From Segniliparus sp051660745 (GTDB taxonomy: Bacteria; Actinomycetota; Actinomycetes; Mycobacteriales; Mycobacteriaceae), in assembly GCF_051660745.1 (NCBI RefSeq), contig NZ_JBOFQF010000042.1:186001-250000 (forward strand): a stretch of DNA of 64,000 bases, in the 5' to 3' direction. The translations under genes and the position numbers were made by a program. The notes beneath the pieces are model-generated. The model was not told the origin of the DNA. It worked only from the letters and a program-made list of their open reading frames with translations, and made no database searches. This document shows positions 16,508 to 24,531 of the stretch, piece by piece. Within the stretch, counting starts at the first letter, position 1. Each line of letters begins with the position of its first letter.

Positions 16508-17355
16508 GCCGCGACGATCGCCCGGCTCCTGGCCCATGGCGCGAGATGACGGAACGGGTCGCGCCGCCGCACGGCCAGCAAGTCCTCGAAGCTGGACTCG
16601 ATGGCCGCCCTCGTCGCGTCACGGACCGAGTCCACCCACTTCTCGACCGAGACCTTGGCGGGCTTCGCCGTCTCGATCGGCGGCGAGAACCGCAGGTACA
16701 TCCGTTGCGGATAGCGGAAGGACGTGCCCGCGACGCCGCGTTTGACCGGCGGGAGCTCGGGCTCCTCGCCGGAGAAGGACTTGATCGCGGCTTTGACCGC
16801 CTTGCCCAACACGCCATCTGCCCTGTCCAGGACTTGATATTCGAAATCGGCTCCGACCAGCGTCGTCGGGATGATGGGATAGTTGTGCTGGACCGCGATC
16901 CTGGCGAACCCCTTGCGGTCGCCCCATCGGAGCTGGTGCAGCTCGTCCTTGCCCCGGCCCACCTCCGGCGCGCCGCCGGGGAACACGAGGATGGGCTCGT
17001 TCGCCGCCATGAGCGCGGCGGCGTTCTCCGGGCTGCCCACCACGCCGCCCATCGCCTGGAACAGGTCGCCGAAGAACCCGGGCATCTGGCCGAAGAAGCG
17101 GTGGGCGAGCCCTCGGACCTGCTTCCCGATCCGCCGGGACACCTCGTACTGGATCAACGGGACGTCCGAGCCGGAGATCACGTGATTGGCGACCAGCAAG
17201 AACCGCCCGTCCTCGGGGAGGTTCTCCAGCCCTTCCACATACGGCTTCTTCAGCGCCTGGGCGAAGTCCGCCACGAATTGGTACTCCGCGAACTGCTCCT
17301 TGATCCACTCGACCCGGTCGCCCGCAGCTTTTTCTTCACTGTTGAAACTTTGCAT
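16504..17355 (-). CDS. Lysophospholipid-type acyltransferase (LPLAT/PlsC, MGAT-like)
   Basis: A 283-residue glycerolipid acyltransferase-like protein. The acceptor/donor motif is VANHVISGSDVPL, with His and Asp five residues apart rather than the four of the HX4D consensus. The glycine-proline motif VFPGGAPEVGRGKDE matches the MGAT/DGAT2-like branch (Rv1920 type), as does HRFFGQMPGFFGDLFQAMGGV. It probably acylates a lipid acceptor at the inner membrane face. No long hydrophobic segment is seen, so association is peripheral. It is coupled to the TetR gene by a 4-bp overlap. Confidence 0.85.
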   Translation of the reverse strand: MQSFNSEEKAAGDRVEWIKEQFAEYQFVADFAQALKKPYVEGLENLPEDGRFLLVANHVISGSDVPLIQYEVSRRIGKQVRGLAHRFFGQMPGFFGDLFQAMGGVVGSPENAAALMAANEPILVFPGGAPEVGRGKDELHQLRWGDRKGFARIAVQHNYPIIPTTLVGADFEYQVLDRADGVLGKAVKAAIKSFSGEEPELPPVKRGVAGTSFRYPQRMYLRFSPPIETAKPAKVSVEKWVDSVRDATRAAIESSFEDLLAVRRRDPFRHLAPWARSRAIVAA

Positions 17356-17397
17356 GAGTGCAACAATAGCAAGGGGCGGCTCCGACCGCAGCCCTGT

Positions 17398-17721
17398 TCA
17401 CCAACGGCGAACAGGGCCCCTCCGGCCCCTTGCCTGCCAGCAGCTGCGATGCCAATGCCTGCGCTCCCCCGCCGACGCGTCGAACGCGGGCCACGCGACC
17501 ACATGCGGCTCGCCCACCCGGATCTCGTGGTCGCACCCGGGGCAGCGGTACGGCTTCGTCGCCTTCATCCCGGGGACCGAGACCACGGTGTACTCCTCGT
17601 CCCCGTCCGGGCCCGCCTCGGTGGCAAAGGTTCGGAAGCTCGGCAACGGCGCGTCCGATCGCGGATCCGCGGAACGGCCTTTCTTGCCGCCCGGCGCTGC
17701 GTTCGGCTTCCGTCGTGGCAC
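17398..17721 (-). CDS. Small CxxC zinc-ribbon-like actinobacterial protein
   Basis: A 107-residue conserved actinobacterial protein sometimes labelled ATP/GTP-binding. The N-terminus is basic and disordered; the C-terminal part has PYRCPGCDHEIRVGEPHVVAWP followed after ~20 residues by RRHWHRSCW, a CxxC...HxxC arrangement expected to bind zinc. Function is unknown. It starts with GTG at 17721 and lies 42 bp upstream of the acyltransferase, probably heading the same operon. Confidence 0.78.
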   Translation of the reverse strand: MPRRKPNAAPGGKKGRSADPRSDAPLPSFRTFATEAGPDGDEEYTVVSVPGMKATKPYRCPGCDHEIRVGEPHVVAWPAFDASAGERRHWHRSCWQARGRRGPVRRW

Positions 17722-17881
17722 CAGTCAAGAGTACGGGCAAGACGACGGGTTCGGCGAGAGCGTTCCCAATCAACAGCGGCCTACGATTGGGCCAAAATTG
17801 TGGTACAGTTCACACCGGAGGGGTTGTGCGCGGGTACATCGGCGAAGTTCCGGCTAGTTGTTGCTATCTGAGGTGGTACGG

Positions 17882-19819
17882 ATGAACGTGCGAGAGTTGC
17901 CGCGGATCACCACATTCGGCGTTCCGCCGAGCGGTTTCGACCCCGCTGCCGCGTCGGACCAGGAATTGATGCGGTACGGGTTCCCGCGTCGCCCCGCGCA
18001 GCCACAGCAGCGGGAACGCTACGAGCAGCTGCTCGCAGGGCTGGGGAGAGATCTGACGGTTGTGACCGCCAGAGTTGCTTGCCATGCGGAGGGATTCGCG
18101 GGCCGGGATTCGACGCTGAGGTTCACGGACAACGCCGCATGGTGCGGCGCGATCGTGGAGCCGCCGCGCGGCGATTCGTTCGACTGGGTGTTCGGCGAGT
18201 GGGTGGTGCCGCATGTGGGCGTGCCGACCGACGACCAGACCTATCACTGCGCCAGCTGGGTGGGCATCGGCGGCTTTCACCCGAACTCCGACTTGTGCCA
18301 GTCGGGGATCGCATCAACGAGCTGGACCGGATCAGTCGACAGCGGCGACGGCAGCCCCATCGAGCTGTTCGCGTGGGTGGAATGGATTCCCGCACAGCCG
18401 GTCACCATCTCCAACCTGACCATCAACGAGGGCGACGCGATCACCGTGATCGTCAATCCCGGCGGCGCGGCTTCGACATCGGCTTCGGTGCTGTTCGTCA
18501 ATCGCACAAGCTCCACGGCCACGTCGTTGACCATTGGCAAGCCCGGCGGGGCGAGGTGGCTCGCCGACTCGGCGGAGTGGATCGTCGAGCGGCCTCTGTC
18601 CGGCCCGGTCGTCAACCCGAGCCTGACACAACTTGCCGACTTCGGGACCTTGGTGTTCGACATGGCGGACTCGGGCACCCACGCCGGACAGTCGATCGGC
18701 GCCGGAGCAGGCAAGACGACCAACATGTTCGACGACAACCACCGCATCATTGCGAAGGCTTCGCTGCCGGGGCCGACGAGCGCGCGATGCGACTTCGTCA
18801 ATCCCTGGGCCGGCTGGGCCCGGATCCGCTCCGGCGTGTTCGCCCCGCAGACTCCCGTCGGCGTCGCGGTCGACGATTCAGATCTCGATCTGTACGCGGT
18901 CGGCTTAGACGGAGGCGTCTACACGAGTTGGTGGCGAGGCGGCCCGGCCTGGGGGAACTGGGCGAACACCGGATCGGGCGCGTTCGCGCAACTGACGCCG
19001 ATCTCGGCGGTAGCCCGCGGCTCCGATCGCGATCTGTACGCGGTGGCCCCCGATGGGCGCGTGCACTCGGCGTGGTGGCGCGGCGGGCCGGACTGGGGCG
19101 GCTGGGCCCCCATCGGCCACCGGCACTTCCCGCCCGCAGCGCCGGTGAGCGCCGTGGCGCGCGACGATGATCTGGATCTCTTCGCGGTGGCGACTGATTC
19201 GCACGTGCAGTCGGCGTGGTGGCGCGGCGGCCCGAACTGGGGCGGCTGGGCCCCCATCGGCAGCGGGACATTCCCCGCAGGCACACCGATCACAGCGGTC
19301 GTTCGAGAAGCCGAACTCCACCTGTACGCCGTGGGGATGGACGGCGGGGTCTACTCTGCCTGGTGGAACGGGAATTGGCATGACTGGGGCCAGATCGGCT
19401 CCGGCGTGTTCGCGCAGCTGACGCCGGTTGCTGCTGCGGTGCGCGGCGCCGCCGTCGACCTGTTCGCCGTCGGAATGGACAGCGCCGACTCGGCCGTGTA
19501 CTCCGCCGGGTGGCGCACAGGGTCGGGCTGGCAGGACTGGCAGCCCGTCGGCTCAGGCCTCTTCGCGCAGTTGACCCCGATCGCCGCAGTGGCACGCGGC
19601 ACCAACCTGGACCTGTTCGGCGTGGGAACCGACGGCGGCCTCTACTCGGCGTGGTGGCGCAACGGCGCCGCAGGCTGGGAGGGATGGAATGAGATCGGCG
19701 GAGTCCACTTTCCCGACCGGGCCCCGGTCAGCGCTGTCACGCACGACGACACCGACATCGACCTGTTCGCCGTCGACCCCGGCGGCCACGCGCTCACCGC
19801 ATGGCTCAACGTGCCTTGA
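17882..19819 (+). CDS. Glutamic (G1/eqolisin) peptidase fused to a seven-repeat beta-propeller
   Basis: A 645-residue two-part protein. Residues ~60-290 form a G1 peptidase domain: YHCASWVGIGG with CQSG carrying the expected catalytic Gln (about 140), FAWVEWIP, and AEWIVE (about 231-236) carrying the catalytic Glu. Residues ~310-645 are seven ~47-residue repeats of the pattern W..IGSG.F....P..AVARG..LDLYAVG.DGGVYSAWWRGG, as in seven-bladed PLL-type sugar-binding propellers. No signal peptide, lipobox or membrane helix is present. GAGGTGG lies 5 nt before ATG 17882. It is monocistronic; a substrate-targeting lectin domain on an acid protease is the likely logic. Confidence 0.83.
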   Translation: MNVRELPRITTFGVPPSGFDPAAASDQELMRYGFPRRPAQPQQRERYEQLLAGLGRDLTVVTARVACHAEGFAGRDSTLRFTDNAAWCGAIVEPPRGDSFDWVFGEWVVPHVGVPTDDQTYHCASWVGIGGFHPNSDLCQSGIASTSWTGSVDSGDGSPIELFAWVEWIPAQPVTISNLTINEGDAITVIVNPGGAASTSASVLFVNRTSSTATSLTIGKPGGARWLADSAEWIVERPLSGPVVNPSLTQLADFGTLVFDMADSGTHAGQSIGAGAGKTTNMFDDNHRIIAKASLPGPTSARCDFVNPWAGWARIRSGVFAPQTPVGVAVDDSDLDLYAVGLDGGVYTSWWRGGPAWGNWANTGSGAFAQLTPISAVARGSDRDLYAVAPDGRVHSAWWRGGPDWGGWAPIGHRHFPPAAPVSAVARDDDLDLFAVATDSHVQSAWWRGGPNWGGWAPIGSGTFPAGTPITAVVREAELHLYAVGMDGGVYSAWWNGNWHDWGQIGSGVFAQLTPVAAAVRGAAVDLFAVGMDSADSAVYSAGWRTGSGWQDWQPVGSGLFAQLTPIAAVARGTNLDLFGVGTDGGLYSAWWRNGAAGWEGWNEIGGVHFPDRAPVSAVTHDDTDIDLFAVDPGGHALTAWLNVP

Positions 19820-20136
19820 ACGGCGGAGCGTCCGACAAAACACCAGTTTTCGCTGGCCGGAGGACCGCTTGTCTTGCCAATGTTTCCGGCGGCAAGGAGA
19901 CAGCTTGTCTGCGTCTTGACGAGGATCGCGAGTTTCCAGGGGCCCGCCGCCGTGTTCTCGGTCTCCTGCGCTGCGGAACGGAACACAGCGCGCCCACAGC
20001 AGATGGCAACGGGACCTGCGAGGACTCCACCTCGACATCCCACTGTCTTGATGGACACCACGAAAAGCCCGCCTGCTGCGCAGCTGCTGAGCGCTGCGAG
20101 GCACGGGCTCGGGCCGGCGCTAGGATCAGACCACCA
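19820..20136. other. 317-bp region without a convincing gene
   Basis: Between the peptidase-propeller gene and the tRNA. Open frames exist on both strands but have no family-like sequence or ribosome binding site. The segment contains an imperfect inverted repeat (CTTGTCTTGCC near 19867 and CGGCAAGGAGACAG near 19890) that could terminate the upstream gene. No copy of the dispersed hairpin repeat was found here. Confidence 0.5.
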
Positions 20137-20209
20137 GCCCCCGTAGCCCAATGGCAGAGGCAGCGGACTTAAAATCCGCCAAGTGTCGGTTCGACCCCGA
20201 CCGGGGGTA
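20137..20209 (+). tRNA. tRNA with UAA anticodon (Leu), short variable loop
   Basis: A full cloverleaf can be drawn: acceptor GCCCCCG/CGGGGGT (first pair G-U), D stem GCC/GGC, anticodon stem GCGGA/TCCGC with loop CTTAAAA giving anticodon TAA (20170-20172), variable loop of only five bases (CAAGT), T stem GTCGG/CCGAC with loop TTCGACC, discriminator A. CC follows in the genome, then G, so CCA is not fully encoded. UAA reads the Leu codon UUA, yet bacterial tRNA-Leu normally has a long class II variable arm. No introns or frame conflicts. Confidence 0.9.
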
Positions 20210-20224
20210 CCGAGGCACCCTGGC

Positions 20225-21520
20225 TCAGGAGTAGCAGCGCTCCAGCTCGCTCAACGCGTAGAAGAAGCCGGTCGCGGGGACGCAGGACGGCCCGTATCTC
20301 GTCGGCTTGCCGTCGAGGAGCATCCGCACCTGCGCGCCGCCCGCGCCGTCGCGGAACACCTGCCACTCCACGCTCGCGCCGAGCGGCGACTGCTCGAACC
20401 CGTACCATCCCGTCGCCGCGTAGCTGAACTGCTGCCCGAGAGGCAGTTGCCGGTCGGAGCCGGGAACGCGCAAGAGCGCGAGGAAGGGAATAACCTCCTC
20501 GGCGTGGCTGAACCGGAACAAGGAGCCCGTGCCCTCCCGTGCCTGCCGGAGGAAGTCCACGAGCAGCGGACGCGCCATCGCGAAGGTCGCGTCGCGGCCT
20601 GCCAAGGACGGCCCCTTCTGGATGAAGTCTTCGCCGTCCGAGACGAAGCCGAAGGCCCCCGCGTCCGGCGGCCGCACGACGGACGAAAGGTCGAAGGGGC
20701 CCTCGACGGCCATCGCCGGGGAGATCGCGTAGAGGTTGTAGATCATGTTCGCGGCGTCGACCACGCCGCGCACCGTCGTCTTCCCGTCCGAGGAGACGAA
20801 GGTCGACGACCCGTCCGCGAGGGCGTCCACGAAAGGCTCCGCGAATGCTCGGAGGAGGATCGAGCGCGCCGCCGCCTGGGCCGCAGGGGCTTCGTCGACT
20901 TGCTTCACGGCGGCAGCGACATCGGGGTCCGTTTTGACGTAGCTCTTGTACGCGGCGTCTGTGTTGTGGAAGTACAGGAGGTCTGTCCGGACCTCGGGCT
21001 CGCCGACGGAGGCCTCGGGGACCGCCGCCGCGAGAGCCGCTCCGAACGCCTGCGCGCTTGCGGTGGCGCGCGGCTCGCCGGAGCTCTGGAGCGCGACCGG
21101 GCCGCGCAGCGCCTCGCGGTCCCGGGCCGCCGTGCGCGAAGCCAAGTCACGCATCTGCCGACGGCCCGCTTCGGTGAGATTGCCGTACCCGTTCGCCACG
21201 TTCGCCGCCGCGATCCGCTGGGCGGTCACGCCGAGCTGCTCCCCCGCAGGCGTGAGCTGGCCCCGGCTGCGGGCGGACTCGACCATCTTGATGGTGAGGT
21301 CGTCGTACTTGGCCGAGGAGAGCCCCCGCGCGCCGTGCCTGGTGAGCGTCTCCACGAAGACCAGCCGATAGCCGCCGGGCGCGGGCGGGAGCCCGCCGGG
21401 GAAGTAGTCGGCGATGGCTTTGGTCCCGTAGGACTGACCCGACCCGTCCGCCCCGGCTGGCGCGGCGCACACCGTGCCGAGGATCAGCGCGGCGAGCATG
21501 GCGAGCGAGCGACGTCCCAT
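20225..21520 (-). CDS. Exported histidine-type phosphatase, MINPP-like (HAE)
   Basis: A 431-residue secreted phosphatase of the histidine phosphatase superfamily, branch 2. It has a signal peptide (residues ~1-24, cleavage near PAGADG). The phosphohistidine motif is LTRHGARGLSS, and the proton-donor motif is FSHAEEV. HAE instead of HD is typical of multiple inositol polyphosphate phosphatase relatives, which hydrolyse phytate-like inositol phosphates; other organic phosphates are possible. Two cysteines near the C-terminus (CVP, RCYS) may form a disulfide. It converges on the tRNA with a 15-bp gap. Confidence 0.82.
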   Translation of the reverse strand: MGRRSLAMLAALILGTVCAAPAGADGSGQSYGTKAIADYFPGGLPPAPGGYRLVFVETLTRHGARGLSSAKYDDLTIKMVESARSRGQLTPAGEQLGVTAQRIAAANVANGYGNLTEAGRRQMRDLASRTAARDREALRGPVALQSSGEPRATASAQAFGAALAAAVPEASVGEPEVRTDLLYFHNTDAAYKSYVKTDPDVAAAVKQVDEAPAAQAAARSILLRAFAEPFVDALADGSSTFVSSDGKTTVRGVVDAANMIYNLYAISPAMAVEGPFDLSSVVRPPDAGAFGFVSDGEDFIQKGPSLAGRDATFAMARPLLVDFLRQAREGTGSLFRFSHAEEVIPFLALLRVPGSDRQLPLGQQFSYAATGWYGFEQSPLGASVEWQVFRDGAGGAQVRMLLDGKPTRYGPSCVPATGFFYALSELERCYS

Positions 21521-21599
21521 ACCTGGAAACGTATCCGAGCAGCCCGAACAGCATGCCGCGCCGCGATGAACACTTCGTGCCCGCCGTGGGGCGGGACGA

Positions 21600-23615
21600 C
21601 TACTCCACCGGCGGCAGGCCGCAGCGCTGCAGCTCGTACTTCGGCACCCGGTCGATCCGGTAGCCGGTGAGCCGGAGGGAGTGCTTGAGGTTCTGTTTGA
21701 ACCGGGCCCAGGTGAGCGGCGCGCGGTACGAGTCGAGCAGCTCCGCCGTCTCGGGGCAGGAGAGCGCCTCGCGGGCCTGGCGCACCCAGACGCTGTCGAA
21801 TTGGGCGGGCAGGTAGGGGTGGTCGTCCGCGCCGCCCGCGTCCGCGATCACCCAGTCGCCGAACAGGAGCTTGTCGTGCCCGAGCCTGCCGTTCGGGATG
21901 CGCTCGGTGTGCGAGGCGAGCGGATAGGCGAGGCCCATCTGGTCGAGCACCCGCACGTCGAGCGGCAGGTTCATGCTCGACATGCCGAGGTTCAGGAAGT
22001 ACACGGTGGTCCGGTACGGCTGGCCGCGCAGCGGGGGGTCCGGGAGCGGGTCGAGCACCCAGTCCGCGTCCCAGCCGGGGAAGAGCACCCCGCCGGTCGG
22101 ATTGGCCGCGACCGCCTGGACCAGGCCGTGCATCCTCGGGTAGTCGAGGTAGTCCTCGGCGAGGACCGGGTGCGCGTGGCCGGTGTTCGCCGAATAAAAG
22201 CGGCGCTCGTCCACGATCCCGTACTCGTTGACGGCGGTCGGGTCGCCCCGGTGGGCTCCGAAGGCGGCGAAGAGCGCCCACACCGCGATCCCCGCCCACA
22301 AGCCCCAGGGAAGCACTGCTGCCAATGACTCCCGGCGAAGCAGCTGGATGAGATGCGAGGCGGCAGGCGACGACTGGGGGCGCCTCCCGCTTGCGGGGGA
22401 GTACCGAGATAGCGAGGAACGAGCGCGTACACGAGGAGCCGACAACGACGCAGATCGCCCGCTGAACGCCGGGAGCGGGACCACCATGATGGGGAGCAGC
22501 ATGCAGAACAACGGGGCGAGGAGCACCCTGCCGTGCATGAAGTCGCCGCCCTCGTGCACCCAGTACAGCGCCTCGATGAGGCCGAACGCCGACAACGTCC
22601 CCGCGACGACCCCCGGCCGCGTCGCCCAATGCGCCGCGTCCGCGCGCTCCCTGTCCACGGCTTGTGCCCCGGCCCGGTCCTCGGAGCGCCGCCGTCCGGC
22701 CAGCACCAGCACGAGCAGCGCCAGGACGAGCAGCGCGGGCAGCCACAGCCAGTACGGCCCGGCGAAGTCGGCGAGATAGTGCCACCCTTGCGACCATTTC
22801 GAGCCGCTCGCGTCCTTCGCGACCGCCGGAGTCGGCACGAGCACCCCGTAGTAGCCCATCCGGAAGATCTGGTAGCCCACCGGCACGGCGCCCGCCGCAA
22901 CCGTGATCAGGAGCCGGTTCGGCCACCCGACCGGCGCGAGCACCATGAGCAGGAGCATCGCTCCGCCCACCAAGGCGAGCTCTGGGCGCACCAGCGGCGC
23001 GAGCCCGGCGAGGAAGGCGGCCGAGCCGAGGACGAGCCTGCCGGGCGCCCTGGCCTCCTCCGTGCCACCGCGCTCCCACGCCTCGCACAGCCGGACGAGC
23101 GACCACCACAGGAGTCCGAGCCAGAAGAGCGACAGGGAGTTCTCCAGGCCCGAAGTCGCGAAGTCCCGCGCCGGATCGGTGGCGATGTAGACGAGGGCGC
23201 CTGCGGGCAGCAGCGCCCCGGCGCTTCCCGCAGCGGATCCGCGCCGCCAGAACCGCCGGGCCCCCGCCATCGCGAGCAGCAGCCCCGTCGCCGAGAGGAC
23301 CAGCGCGAGGCCGAGCACCAAGTACTCCAGCCGCAACCCCGTGGCCCATGCCAGCGCGAAGACGAGGTACGTCCACGCGGTCGAGGTGTTCGCCTCCACC
23401 CGCTCCCCCGCGTTGAAGACCGGGCCGTTGCCCGCCAGCAGGTTGCGGACCGTGCGCAGCACGATCAGCCCGTCGTCCGCGATCCACCGGTGCTCCCACG
23501 CCCCGAACATGAACAGCCCGGTCGTGAGCACGGCCCCGATCCAGAACGCCTGGCCTTTCGCGAGACGTCCGGCGGCCTTCGCCCGATCCCCGGCCCAGCG
23601 GGCGCTAGCTCGCAA
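21600..23615 (-). CDS. aftB: Terminal beta-(1->2) arabinofuranosyltransferase
   Basis: Adds the terminal beta-arabinofuranose residues of arabinogalactan and LAM using decaprenyl-phosphoarabinose at the outer membrane face. It is a GT-C enzyme of 671 residues with many membrane helices; WIADDGLIVLRTVRNLLAGNGPVFN includes the catalytic acidic loop, and ERVEANTSTAWTYL, QIFRMGYYGVLVPTPA and GIVDERRF match Rv3805c closely. It is longer than the ~627 of M. tuberculosis because dispersed repeat copy B is translated inside it (about residues 382-423) between two helices. Start codon TTG at 23615, overlapping ubiA by 11 bp, so translation is probably coupled. Confidence 0.93.
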   Translation of the reverse strand: MRASARWAGDRAKAAGRLAKGQAFWIGAVLTTGLFMFGAWEHRWIADDGLIVLRTVRNLLAGNGPVFNAGERVEANTSTAWTYLVFALAWATGLRLEYLVLGLALVLSATGLLLAMAGARRFWRRGSAAGSAGALLPAGALVYIATDPARDFATSGLENSLSLFWLGLLWWSLVRLCEAWERGGTEEARAPGRLVLGSAAFLAGLAPLVRPELALVGGAMLLLMVLAPVGWPNRLLITVAAGAVPVGYQIFRMGYYGVLVPTPAVAKDASGSKWSQGWHYLADFAGPYWLWLPALLVLALLVLVLAGRRRSEDRAGAQAVDRERADAAHWATRPGVVAGTLSAFGLIEALYWVHEGGDFMHGRVLLAPLFCMLLPIMVVPLPAFSGRSASLSAPRVRARSSLSRYSPASGRRPQSSPAASHLIQLLRRESLAAVLPWGLWAGIAVWALFAAFGAHRGDPTAVNEYGIVDERRFYSANTGHAHPVLAEDYLDYPRMHGLVQAVAANPTGGVLFPGWDADWVLDPLPDPPLRGQPYRTTVYFLNLGMSSMNLPLDVRVLDQMGLAYPLASHTERIPNGRLGHDKLLFGDWVIADAGGADDHPYLPAQFDSVWVRQAREALSCPETAELLDSYRAPLTWARFKQNLKHSLRLTGYRIDRVPKYELQRCGLPPVE
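22346..22470 (+). repeat. Dispersed hairpin-core repeat, copy B, inside aftB
   Basis: About 125 bp from GGATGAGATGCGAGGCGG to CCCGCTGAACGCC with the invariant 22-bp core at 22376-22397, whose CTCCCGC and GCGGGGG arms can pair. It is read through in aftB (opposite strand) as FSGRSASLSAPRVRARSSLSR followed by YSPASGRRPQSSPAASHLIQ, a serine/arginine/alanine-rich stretch absent from remembered AftB sequences. No stop codon or frameshift results. Confidence 0.82.
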
Positions 23616-24531
23616 AGACGGCTGCTCCCATGATTAAGAGCCATGCGAGCGCCGCCAGCTGCAGCACTCGGTCGGAGAAGGCGATGTCTTCCGGCTCGCC
23701 CGCGTCGGCGCTGTCGATATGCACCGCGTACCGCAGGATCGCGAGCAGGACGGGCACGATGGACACGGCGTACCACAGGCCCGCCTTGGCCGGGTGGACG
23801 CCGTCGAGCGCCCAGAGGCCGTAGCACAGGACCATGCTCGTCGCCGCCATCGTCCACACGAACCGCACATAGGGGCTCGTGTAGCCCTCCAGGGACTTGC
23901 GGATCTTCGCGCCGCTGCGCTCGGCGACCGCGAGCTCCGCGTAACGCTTGCCCGCCGCCATGAAGAGCGACCCGAAACCGATGACCAGGAGGAACCACCG
24001 CGACAGGTCGATGTTCGCCGCCGAGCCGCCGCCGACGGCCCGGAGCAAGAAGCCGGAGGAGACCACGCAGATCTCCAGCACCGGCTGATGCTTCAAACCG
24101 AAACAGTAGGCGAGCTGCAGCCCCAGGTACACCGCCATCACGACGGCCAAATGCCAGTTCGCGAGGAAGGACACGCCGAGCGCGACGGCCATGAGGACCA
24201 CGGCGGCCCCTGCCGCGAGCGGGACCGGGACGATCCCCGCGGCGATGGGCCGGTTGCGTTTGGTCGGGTGCGCCCGGTCGGCCTCGACATCGCGGATGTC
24301 GTTGACGAGGTAGATGCTGGACGCGGCCGCGCAGAACGCCACGAACGCGACGAGGATCGGCGGCAGGATCTCTTTGAGGTCCACGTGCGCATTACTGCTC
24401 AGGGCCGCGAGCGGCGCGGCGAGCACAAGGACGTTCTTGACCCACTGCTTGGGGCGCATGCCCCGGATGAGGCCCAGGGCCGCGTTCTGGCGGCGGGGGG
24501 CGGTGCTCGGAGCCTGCTCGGTATCTGTCAT
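23605..24531 (-). CDS. ubiA: Decaprenyl-phosphate phosphoribosyltransferase (DPPR synthase)
   Basis: Transfers phosphoribose from PRPP to decaprenyl phosphate, the first committed step toward the arabinose donor DPA. It is a UbiA-superfamily integral membrane protein of 308 residues; the metal/prenyl-phosphate motif is YLVNDIRDVEADRAHPTKRNRP, and the second conserved region is GKRYAELAVAERSGAKIRKSL. About nine membrane helices are visible. The ATG at 24531 overlaps the glfT2 stop by four bases. In M. tuberculosis a PAP2-type phosphatase gene (Rv3807c) sits between glfT2 and ubiA; here there is no space for it. Confidence 0.95.
   Translation of the reverse strand: MTDTEQAPSTAPRRQNAALGLIRGMRPKQWVKNVLVLAAPLAALSSNAHVDLKEILPPILVAFVAFCAAASSIYLVNDIRDVEADRAHPTKRNRPIAAGIVPVPLAAGAAVVLMAVALGVSFLANWHLAVVMAVYLGLQLAYCFGLKHQPVLEICVVSSGFLLRAVGGGSAANIDLSRWFLLVIGFGSLFMAAGKRYAELAVAERSGAKIRKSLEGYTSPYVRFVWTMAATSMVLCYGLWALDGVHPAKAGLWYAVSIVPVLLAILRYAVHIDSADAGEPEDIAFSDRVLQLAALAWLLIMGAAVFAS

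Noticed and set aside
19801..20172. Plus-strand open frame across the region before and into the tRNA
   Set aside because: It runs into the tRNA gene, has no ribosome binding site, and its residues show no fold-like pattern.
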